A DNA stretch of 10,996 nucleotides from the NCBI GenBank assembly GCA_964482605.1, contig CAYZYS010000072.1, forward strand, positions 1 to 10,996, written 5' to 3'. Within the stretch, counting starts at the first letter, position 1. Each line of letters opens with the position of its first letter. Origin of the DNA: Bacteroides_F sp964482605 (GTDB lineage Bacteria; Bacillota; Clostridia; Lachnospirales; Lachnospiraceae). The notes below the pieces were generated by a model, which saw only the letters and a program-made list of their open reading frames with translations, made no database searches and was not told where the DNA came from. Shown piece by piece: positions 1-6,316 of the stretch. A program made the translations under genes and the position numbers.

Positions 1-111
1 ACAACCGGTGATTTGTATGACCACCATGATGCAGAGGGCTTCATCAACCTGTATGGACTTTCATGCAAGGTACGTGCAATGAAAATGCAGGAAGTAGAGA
101 AGAATAAGTAA
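1..111 (+). CDS. argG: Argininosuccinate synthase, C-terminal end (partial)
   Basis: Only the last 36 codons are present, read in frame 1 from the window edge to a TAA at 109-111. The peptide contains DLYDHHDAEGFINLYGL followed by a basic tail. This resembles the C-terminal end of bacterial argininosuccinate synthases, where a (Y/F)D-x-x-x-A-x-GFI-x-L-(Y/W)-GL motif precedes a short variable tail. The enzyme joins citrulline and aspartate using ATP in cytosolic arginine synthesis. Nothing of the ATP-binding domain is visible, so the assignment rests on this short motif. The gene is convergent with the rest of the window and ends about a dozen bases before a strong hairpin terminator, so it belongs to a different transcription unit from the nine genes to its right. 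Confidence 0.75.
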   Translation, partial: TTGDLYDHHDAEGFINLYGLSCKVRAMKMQEVEKNK

Positions 112-122
112 AAATCATATAC

Positions 123-164
123 AAAGAAAACCAGCGGCTTTTCCACCGCTGGTTTTCTTTTTTT
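123..164 (+). terminator. Rho-independent terminator, probably bidirectional
   Basis: A perfect 15-bp stem pairs 123-137 with 146-160 around an 8-nt loop (138-145), and the right arm runs into a T tract (158-164). It sits 11 bp after the argG stop and about 20 bp beyond the mscS stop on the other strand. On the minus strand the closing arm ends in TTTTCTTT and is followed by an AT-rich stretch with a TTTTT run, so it can plausibly also end the leftward transcript. Confidence 0.9.
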
Positions 165-183
165 AATCACATGACGCATTATT

Positions 184-1062
184 TCACTGCACAATATGCA
201 CATCCATCTGATTAAATGGAATCTCAATTCCCTTCTCATCAAAGGTAAGCTTGTAAAGCTCAAGCAGCTCAAACCTTGCAGGCCAGTAGTCGGAGCTGTT
301 AACCCAGCTTCTGGTTTCAAGCGTGACGCAGCTTTCGTCAAGCGATGCCACAAGCACCTGTATGTCCCTGTCCTGAAGCACATGTGCATTTTTCTCAAGT
401 ATTTCCTTAAGTGTTTTCTTCGCAAGCTTAAGATCAGCCCCGTAGCTTATGCCAATCTGGATGTCAAGCCTCCTTGTGGGCTGCTTCCCGACATTTACAA
501 TGTTGCCATTGGAAAGCGTGCCATTCGGAATTACAACAACCTTGTTGTCAGGGGTGAGAAGCCTTGTGTAAAGCATGTCTATTGTGGTGACCGTGCCCTC
601 ATTGCCGCCTGACACAATGTAATCCCCTATCGTGAACGGCTTGAATACCAGTATCAGTATGCCACCGGCAAAGTTGGACAGGCTGCCCTGCAACGACATG
701 CCCACCGCAAGACCTGCGGAGCCAAGTATCGCTATGAAGGACGTAGTCTCAAAGCCAAGCACATCCACAACCATCAAAACAAGTATCACATTGCCCAAAA
801 ACCTGGCAATTGATAGCACGAACTTGACAACACCCTTGTCCATGGTGCTTTTGTCAAGTGCCTTTGCCAAAAGCTTCACAAGGTATTTTACAATTTTCTT
901 CCCGACGAACCATATTATGATTGCGAGAACCACATTTCCAACAAGCCCCGCACACCAGCTCAAAAACTGGTCAAATATTGACTTAAGGTCATTGGTGGTG
1001 AAAAATTCCGTGGTATTTTTTACAATGTTCTCTGCACTTGATGTATCAACCGCTGTATTCAT
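184..1062 (-). CDS. mscS: MscS-family small-conductance mechanosensitive channel
   Basis: This 292-aa inner-membrane protein matches the compact MscS architecture and length. Three hydrophobic segments lie near residues 38-60, 82-102 and 107-138. The third is the Gly/Ala-rich pore helix (AILGSAGLAVGMSLQGSLSN), followed by FKPFTIGDYI, which enters the cytoplasmic beta domain. The family motif VVIPNGTLSNGNIVN is at about 176-190, and the end (GIEIPFNQMDVHI) resembles the usual IPFPQ-type terminus. The family forms heptamers that open under membrane tension and release solutes during hypo-osmotic shock. The ATG is preceded by GAGAGGAG at good spacing (1069-1076). It starts 30 bp after the glgB stop on the same strand with no terminator or evident promoter between, so it is probably the last gene of the leftward operon. 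The family is certain; the physiological link to glgB is not. Confidence 0.95.
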   Translation of the reverse strand: MNTAVDTSSAENIVKNTTEFFTTNDLKSIFDQFLSWCAGLVGNVVLAIIIWFVGKKIVKYLVKLLAKALDKSTMDKGVVKFVLSIARFLGNVILVLMVVDVLGFETTSFIAILGSAGLAVGMSLQGSLSNFAGGILILVFKPFTIGDYIVSGGNEGTVTTIDMLYTRLLTPDNKVVVIPNGTLSNGNIVNVGKQPTRRLDIQIGISYGADLKLAKKTLKEILEKNAHVLQDRDIQVLVASLDESCVTLETRSWVNSSDYWPARFELLELYKLTFDEKGIEIPFNQMDVHIVQ

Positions 1063-1092
1063 CTGCTGCTCCTCTCATATACGAAACCAGAT

Positions 1093-3519
1093 TTACTTCC
1101 CACCCTTTGGCGGAATCTTCCTCTTTGCCTGGGTCTGCACCTTGGCGCCCGACTTATCCCCTCCGGTCTTCTTCACTTCCCTTTTCTTCTGCTCTATTGC
1201 CCTTGCCTCATCCTCAAGGCGCTTTGCTTCCTTCAGAAGGCGCTTTGCCTCCTCCCTCTTGAGCCTTGCTTCCCTCTCCTTCCTGGCATTGTCAATCTCA
1301 ATCAGCTCCTCCTCGGTATACGGGGTGCAGCGAAGCACCGTCATGCCAAGCGGCGGAACAGTAAGCTCAATGGAATTGTCCCTTCCGTCACACTCACTTT
1401 CAACGGACTTACGGACAGTTGCGTTAAGGCAGCCGGAGCCGCCGAATTTCTTATCGTCACTGTTGAATATTTCCTTGTATTTTCCCGCAAATGGAACGCC
1501 AATCTTGTAATTCTTCCTCGTGACCGGGGTAAAGTTGAGCACCACCAAAAGGCAGCCTCCATCCTTTGCCTTGCGCAGGTACACAATTATTGTTTCATTG
1601 GCGGAAATGTTGTTCACCCACTCAAAGCCCCCAGGCACGTAATCCTGCTCATACAGCGCAGGCTCCGTCTTGTACAGCTCATTGAGCGCCCTGACGTAAT
1701 CATTCATCTGCCTGTGCTTTGGCACGTCAAGCAGCTTCCACTGTATCTCCTCTCCCTCGTTCCACTCGTCATACTGTGCAAAATCAGAGGACATGAACAA
1801 AAGCTTCTTGCCGGGATGCGTGAACATGAACCCATATGCCGCACGCAAGTCAGAAAACCTAAGCTCCTCCTTTGCCTCAGGCATCTTCCCAATCATTGAG
1901 CCCTTGCCGTGCACAACCTCGTCATGGGACAAAACAAGGATGAAATTCTCGCTGTAATTATATATCATGCTAAATGTGAGGTCATTATAATGACCTTTTC
2001 TGTATAATGGGTCACAGCACATAAATGAAAGAAAATCATTCATCCAGCCCATGTTCCACTTGTAGTCAAAACCAAGCCCGTCATCCTTAACGTTACCCGT
2101 GACTTTCGGCCATGCCGTGGACTCCTCGGCAATCAGCATTGTGCTGAGCTTCCTCTTTCTGAAAATGGAATTCAGGTGCCTGAAAAATTCCACCGCCTCA
2201 AGGTTTTCCTTTCCGCCGTATATGTTGGGAACCCACTCCCCTGACTGTCTGCCATAGTCAAGGTACAGCATGGACGCAACCGCATCCATGCGAAGTCCGT
2301 CCGCATGGAACTCCTCCGCCCACATCAGTGCATTTGCAATGAGGAAATTGGACACCTCAGGCCTTCCCACGTCAAACACATTCGTTCCCCAGTCAGGGTG
2401 CTCACCCTTCCTTGGGTCGGCATACTCATACAGCGGGGCACCGTCAAAATACGCAAGCCCAAATTCATCCCTTGGAAAATGCGCCGGAACCCAGTCAAGT
2501 ATCACTCCTATCGATGCCTTATGCAGCTCATTGATGAAATACTTGAAATCCTGCGGCGTGCCAAAGCGGCTGGTCGGTGCATAATACCCCGTCACCTGAT
2601 AGCCCCAGGACTCATCCAGGGGATGCTCCATGACAGGCATGAGCTCAACGTGCGTATAGCCCATGTCCTTCACATAATCAACCACCATCGGGGCAAGCTC
2701 ACGGTAATTGTAAAACCTGTCCTTGCCGGACGGCTTCCTGAATGAGCCCAAATGAAGCTCATATATTGAGGTCGGACAGCTCATGGCATCCGTGACATTT
2801 CTCTGGGCAATCCAGCCTGCATCACCCCAGTCAAATTTTTCGTCGCCACATACTATTGAAGCTGTCTCAGGGCGCTTCTGGCACTGTCTTGCATACGGGT
2901 CCGCCTTCATAATGCATTTACCTGATTTGGTGCGGATTTCATACTTGTACAGCTCACCCTCCGACACACCCGGAATGAACAGCTCGTACACCCCTGAGTC
3001 CCCATGGCGCATCATCTGGTTCACCCTGCCATCCCACGCACAGAAATCACCGACAACACTCACCCTTGCGGCGTTTGGCGCCCACACGGCAAACCTTGTG
3101 CCCTTCACTCCATTTCTTGTGACGACATGGCTTCCAAGAAGCTTGTACACCTCATAATTAATCCCCGCATTGAACTTCTTCAGGTCAGGCTCCCTCAATT
3201 CCATGGGAAATGCATACGGGTCATGGAACCTTCTTTCATGCCCCTTCACATCCTCCTCGACAAGCACATATTCCAGCGCCTTTTTTGAGGGAACCAACAC
3301 AGCAAAAAAACCGGCCTCATCAACCTTCTCCATTGGATAAGCCTTCTTAACCCCACTAACCTCCACGCTCAGCTCAACTGCCTTGGGCCTGTACGCCTGT
3401 ATGAGATATCCATCCTTTGTAAGCCTTCCGCCGAGAAGCTTCTGCGGTTCATCCGTATCAGCGTAAACAATGCCTTCAATTTCAGGCCAATCCATCAGGT
3501 TATACAACTTTGTGTTCAT
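1093..3519 (-). CDS. glgB: 1,4-alpha-glucan (glycogen) branching enzyme, GH13, with charged C-terminal tail
   Basis: This 808-aa cytosolic enzyme cuts alpha-1,4-glucan chains and re-attaches them through alpha-1,6 links. An N-terminal beta-sandwich region (about 14-112) is followed by a CBM48-type domain (about 130-225), then the GH13 barrel (about 250-600) and a C-terminal beta domain (about 625-733). Catalytic residues are visible: region I DWVPAHFP (342-349), nucleophile D412 in DGLRMDAV, acid/base E465 in IAEES, and D533 in SHDEV. Each is offset by exactly +7 from the known E. coli triad (D405, E458, D526), which supports an intact enzyme. Residues 735-808 are an unusual Lys/Arg/Glu-rich, heptad-like tail absent from standard GlgB (about 630-730 aa). 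GGAGGGG (3524-3530) supports the ATG. It lies 58 bp after the esterase, with mscS 30 bp downstream; no other glycogen gene is present. Confidence 0.96.
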   Translation of the reverse strand: MNTKLYNLMDWPEIEGIVYADTDEPQKLLGGRLTKDGYLIQAYRPKAVELSVEVSGVKKAYPMEKVDEAGFFAVLVPSKKALEYVLVEEDVKGHERRFHDPYAFPMELREPDLKKFNAGINYEVYKLLGSHVVTRNGVKGTRFAVWAPNAARVSVVGDFCAWDGRVNQMMRHGDSGVYELFIPGVSEGELYKYEIRTKSGKCIMKADPYARQCQKRPETASIVCGDEKFDWGDAGWIAQRNVTDAMSCPTSIYELHLGSFRKPSGKDRFYNYRELAPMVVDYVKDMGYTHVELMPVMEHPLDESWGYQVTGYYAPTSRFGTPQDFKYFINELHKASIGVILDWVPAHFPRDEFGLAYFDGAPLYEYADPRKGEHPDWGTNVFDVGRPEVSNFLIANALMWAEEFHADGLRMDAVASMLYLDYGRQSGEWVPNIYGGKENLEAVEFFRHLNSIFRKRKLSTMLIAEESTAWPKVTGNVKDDGLGFDYKWNMGWMNDFLSFMCCDPLYRKGHYNDLTFSMIYNYSENFILVLSHDEVVHGKGSMIGKMPEAKEELRFSDLRAAYGFMFTHPGKKLLFMSSDFAQYDEWNEGEEIQWKLLDVPKHRQMNDYVRALNELYKTEPALYEQDYVPGGFEWVNNISANETIIVYLRKAKDGGCLLVVLNFTPVTRKNYKIGVPFAGKYKEIFNSDDKKFGGSGCLNATVRKSVESECDGRDNSIELTVPPLGMTVLRCTPYTEEELIEIDNARKEREARLKREEAKRLLKEAKRLEDEARAIEQKKREVKKTGGDKSGAKVQTQAKRKIPPKGGK
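1096..1317 (-). other. Region encoding the charged, heptad-repeat tail of GlgB
   Basis: This stretch encodes GlgB residues 735-808. The first part (about 735-785) is very rich in Glu, Lys, Arg, Leu and Ala, with repeated A-K-R-L units seven residues apart, suggesting a long helix or coiled coil. The last about 25 residues are basic, Gly/Pro-containing and probably disordered. At DNA level a 12-bp direct repeat (AAGGCGCTTTGC on the plus strand) occurs at 1216-1227 and 1237-1248, spaced 21 bp, exactly one heptad of codons. Its function is unknown. Confidence 0.75.
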
Positions 3520-3523
3520 AATT

Positions 3524-3530
3524 CCCCTCC
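3524..3530 (-). promoter_or_regulatory. Ribosome binding site of glgB
   Basis: GGAGGGG on the minus strand ends 4 nt before the ATG of glgB. It is a strong site and fixes the start at 3519. Confidence 0.8.
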
Positions 3531-3577
3531 AATTTAGCAGGTGTTTTTGCCGTACCTTTCACACTGCTCCCTTATTT

Positions 3578-4444
3578 TTAATAAATGCTCCCAACCTGGT
3601 TATCCAGCCACGTCCTGAACATGTCCGCCCAGGTTGCGCACTCAGGCTGGAATTTGCCATGCCTTGCATCATCCGTTTCCCGTGTTGCCAATGCAAGCCC
3701 GTGGCTCCCTTCCGGGTATATGTGCAGCTCAAACGGAATACCCTGCTCCCTCATTGCATTTGCGAACAGCAATGAATTGTCAACGGGAACCGAGCCATCC
3801 GCAAAGGTATGCCAGATGAATGCAGGCGGCGTGCCCTGGTTAACCCTTGTCTCCAGTGAAACCGATGAAAGCATTGCAGCATCAGCGCACCTGCTTCCCA
3901 ACAGCCTCTCAAATGACATCCTGTGTGCCCTTGCACCTGAGGTGATTACGGGATATGAAAGCAAAAGCCCGTCAGGCCTTATGCATTCAGGCTTGGCATT
4001 CAGGACATCCCTCACAAAGCCCGCAAGCTCCGGCTGATTCCACATTGTGCCAAGGCTGGCAGCGACATGGGCACCCGCCGAGAAGCCGCCAACCACCAGC
4101 TTGCCAGGGTCAATCCCCCACTCATCCGCATGCTCCCTTACATATTTTACGGCATATGCCGCCTCATAAAGCTGGCACGGAAATTCATTGGGTGCAAGAC
4201 TGTACCTCAACACCACCGCATTAAGCCCAAAGCTGTTGAGCTTAACCGCAACGGGCTCACCCTCCCTGTCAGACAGGTGCTCATATCCGCCACCGGGACA
4301 TATCACCACGCAGGGTCTTATCCTTTCCTCCTGCGCCTCAACAAACCTGCCCAATATGTATGTGTCAATTGATGCCTTTGCGCCCACATGGCTTACGCCT
4401 GCCGCACCGTAATCCAAATCAATGTCAATTCTTGTATGAAGCAT
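3578..4444 (-). CDS. Alpha/beta-hydrolase, acetyl-esterase-like (BD-FAE/XynB-type)
   Basis: This 288-aa protein has no signal peptide or membrane segment and is probably cytosolic. It shows the features of small carbohydrate-esterase-like alpha/beta hydrolases. VVICPGGGYEHLSDREGE (46-63) is an oxyanion-hole motif of the HGGG/PGGGY type, RYSLAP is at 80-85, and the nucleophile elbow GFSAGAH (120-126) places Ser122. Probable partners are Asp216 in HTFADGSVPV and His248 in EGSHGLAL. Relatives remove acetyl or feruloyl groups from xylan-derived sugars, which would suit a plant-fibre degrader, but the substrate cannot be read from the sequence. The ATG follows the TGA of the upstream acetyltransferase with no base between, and a G-rich run (GGGGG, 4450-4454) serves as ribosome binding site, so translation is probably coupled. 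A peptidase or lipase role is possible but less likely given the PGGGY motif. Confidence 0.85.
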   Translation of the reverse strand: MLHTRIDIDLDYGAAGVSHVGAKASIDTYILGRFVEAQEERIRPCVVICPGGGYEHLSDREGEPVAVKLNSFGLNAVVLRYSLAPNEFPCQLYEAAYAVKYVREHADEWGIDPGKLVVGGFSAGAHVAASLGTMWNQPELAGFVRDVLNAKPECIRPDGLLLSYPVITSGARAHRMSFERLLGSRCADAAMLSSVSLETRVNQGTPPAFIWHTFADGSVPVDNSLLFANAMREQGIPFELHIYPEGSHGLALATRETDDARHGKFQPECATWADMFRTWLDNQVGSIY

Positions 4445-4984
4445 TCAGACCCCCACATTTTTCATGTATATTCTTCTTGTAAGGCCGCCATATTTTTCCC
4501 TGACAGCCGCCACATGGTACCCATTTTTTTCAAATGCCCTGCAGCTTGGGACATTGTCCGGTGACACGGTTGCCATCAGGTGGCAATACCTGTCCTTGTC
4601 CAGCGCAAGCTCGGCAAGCTGCAAAAGAAGTGTCTGGAAACCCCTGCGCCTATACCCAGGCGCAACCACAACCGTCTCGATGTGCGCCACCCTCATGCAC
4701 TGCGACAACGAAAATCCAAGGTCATAGCCGAGATTGTCCGCCTCAAGCCCCGGAATTCTTGTCACAACGCAGGCGGCAAGCTCCCCGTCCGGCGTCTCAA
4801 GCCCAATGCAGCCGCTTATGTCAGGCTTGGCGGCAGGAAATCCGCCCCTCGTCACGTTGCGGACAAGCTCCTCACGGGAATCACATACAAAAAGTGACTT
4901 GTCCTCAAGTTCATTATGCACTCTTTGCATAAGATTATATACCTTGTTAATGTCGGGCATATAGCATACCTTAAGCGCACTCAT
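4445..4984 (-). CDS. GNAT-family N-acetyltransferase
   Basis: This 179-aa protein has a single GNAT domain. Motif A is clear: ETVVVAPGYRRRGFQTLLL (103-121), where R112-R113-R114-G115-F116-Q117 is the acetyl-CoA pyrophosphate-binding loop. Motif B follows as TVSPDNVPSCRAFEKNGY (139-156), ending with YGGLTRRIYMK near the C-terminus. The family transfers an acetyl group from acetyl-CoA to an amine on a small molecule or protein; the acceptor is not predictable here. The start codon overlaps the TGA of the DUF1015 gene by 4 bp (ATGA, 4981-4984), and I see no good ribosome binding site at normal spacing, so it is probably translated by re-initiation. The next gene, the esterase, abuts its stop codon. 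The pairing suggests a shared substrate or merely an operon convenience; only the family is secure. Confidence 0.9.
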   Translation of the reverse strand: MSALKVCYMPDINKVYNLMQRVHNELEDKSLFVCDSREELVRNVTRGGFPAAKPDISGCIGLETPDGELAACVVTRIPGLEADNLGYDLGFSLSQCMRVAHIETVVVAPGYRRRGFQTLLLQLAELALDKDRYCHLMATVSPDNVPSCRAFEKNGYHVAAVREKYGGLTRRIYMKNVGV

Positions 4985-6213
4985 ATTTTATGTATGAAGA
5001 TTCCGCTTCTAAGCTTCGGCTCAAACCATGTGGATTTTGGCGGCATGAGCCTGCCTGCATCCGCAACCGCAAAAAGCTCTGCGATTGAGGTTGGGTACAT
5101 GGAAAATGCAAGCACTGCATCATCATTTGCCCTTCTCTCAAGCTCGCCAAGTCCCCTGATTCCGCCCACAAAGTCAATCCTCTTGTCAGTCTTCGGGTCT
5201 GAAATCCCAAGAACAGGCTCCAAAAGGTGGTTCTGGAGTATCGCAACGTCAAGCCCGTCCACCGGGTCATTGGAGCGAATGTCAGCATGTGCCGCAAGCT
5301 CATACCATTTTCCACCAAGGTACATGCCAAACGTGCATTTCTCAGAAGGGGAAACGGCAGTGGCGCTTTCCTTCACATCAAATTTCTCCCTTACCCTGTC
5401 CATGAACTGTTCCTGTGTAAGCCCATTCAAATCCTTAAGCACGCGGTTATACGGCATAATCATGAGCTGCTCATCAGGAAAAAGCACCGACAGGAAGAAA
5501 TTAAACTCCTCATCCCCCGTAAATCCAGGGTTTTCCTTTCTCCTCTTAAGCCCAACCTTGTATGCGGAGGCCGCGCGGTGATGACCATCGGCTATGTATA
5601 TCTCGTTAATGTGCGAAAAGCTTTCAGCTATCCTGTCAACCGACGTGGCATCCGTAATCTTCCACACGGCATGGCGTATTCCGTCAGGTGAGACGAAATC
5701 GTACAGTGCAGGCTGTTCCTTTGCCCTTGCAACCTCCTCATTAATCACGCTGTTGGCACGGTATGCAAGGAATATCGGTCCTGTCTGGGCACTCAGGGTG
5801 TCCACGTGGGTAATCCTGTCAACCTCCTTTTCAGCGCGTGTATTCTCATGCTTCTTAATCACATTGTTGCTGTAATCATCAATTGAAGCGCAGGCAACAA
5901 GCCCTGTCTGGGTTCTCCCATCCATTGTGAGCTCATATATGTAATATGTCCTGTCAGTGTCAGTAACATATGTTCCATCAGCCATTGCGGCATCAAGAAG
6001 CTCCTTTGCCTTCTGGTAAACCTCCGGTGCATAGGTGTCAACTGAATCCGGAAACTGCGTCTCCGCCCTGTCTATCTTAAGAAATGAAAGAGGCTCCCTT
6101 GCAACCTCGGCACACGCCTCCTTCCTGTTGTACACATCATACGGAAGCGCCGCAACCCTTGAAGCCACGCTGCTTTCCGGTCTCACACAAACAAACGGTT
6201 TAATTATAGCCAT
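4981..6213 (-). CDS. DUF1015 family protein, candidate serine-metabolism enzyme
   Basis: This 410-aa soluble protein matches the DUF1015 family in length and motifs. An N-terminal IKPF/ALPYDVYNR section (4-30) leads to KHENTRAEKEVDR (121-133), then IYIADGHHRAASAY (205-218), and a C-terminal MPPKSTWFEPKLRSG (390-404). To my knowledge the family has no settled biochemical role. The D-G-H-H-R-x-x-A core resembles the conserved motif of the ParB/sulfiredoxin fold, which includes the free-serine kinases SerK of Thermococcus and SbnI of Staphylococcus. Its position directly after serC and serA, an arrangement I recall from many Clostridia, fits a role in serine or phosphoserine chemistry, but this is inference. 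A GGAGGA site lies 11 nt before the ATG (6225-6230), rather far. The 103-bp leader contains a stem-loop (6246-6278). The gene overlaps the GNAT gene by 4 bp. Confidence 0.88.
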   Translation of the reverse strand: MAIIKPFVCVRPESSVASRVAALPYDVYNRKEACAEVAREPLSFLKIDRAETQFPDSVDTYAPEVYQKAKELLDAAMADGTYVTDTDRTYYIYELTMDGRTQTGLVACASIDDYSNNVIKKHENTRAEKEVDRITHVDTLSAQTGPIFLAYRANSVINEEVARAKEQPALYDFVSPDGIRHAVWKITDATSVDRIAESFSHINEIYIADGHHRAASAYKVGLKRRKENPGFTGDEEFNFFLSVLFPDEQLMIMPYNRVLKDLNGLTQEQFMDRVREKFDVKESATAVSPSEKCTFGMYLGGKWYELAAHADIRSNDPVDGLDVAILQNHLLEPVLGISDPKTDKRIDFVGGIRGLGELERRANDDAVLAFSMYPTSIAELFAVADAGRLMPPKSTWFEPKLRSGIFIHKI

Positions 6214-6245
6214 ATTCCACTCTGTCCTCCATCCTACCTACAACA

Positions 6246-6278
6246 ACGGCGGAACTGGGACTCCCCCAATTCCGCCGT
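6246..6278 (-). other. Intergenic stem-loop between serA and the DUF1015 gene
   Basis: Arms at 6246-6259 and 6265-6278 form a 14-bp stem with a 5-nt loop. In the leftward transcript the single non-Watson-Crick position is a G-U pair, so the stem is complete; in a rightward transcript it would be an A-C mismatch. Only UGUUGU follows, not a real U run, so it is a poor rho-independent terminator. It may act as a partial terminator, an mRNA-stabilising 3' hairpin for serCA, or a processing site. Confidence 0.65.
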
Positions 6279-6316
6279 ATTAACTTGCCTAAAGCATCCC
6301 CATTACACCCAAGGCA

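Noticed and set aside
632..1510. Long rightward open frame (292 codons) opposite mscS and glgB
   Set aside because: It lies antisense to two clear genes, spans their junction, is Ser/Leu/Pro-rich with no recognisable motif, and has no convincing ribosome binding site. It is a shadow frame.
3537..3567. Possible hairpin between the esterase and glgB
   Set aside because: Only about 7 bp with a bulged base and a 16-nt loop, and no U run. Too weak to call a terminator.
4916..5581. Rightward open frame (221 codons) opposite the DUF1015 gene
   Set aside because: Low-complexity Ser-rich composition, wholly antisense to a well-supported gene.
6214..6316. A promoter for the DUF1015 gene in its 103-bp leader
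   Set aside because: No -35/-10 pair with acceptable spacing is visible; TAATAC-like bases lack a matching -35.
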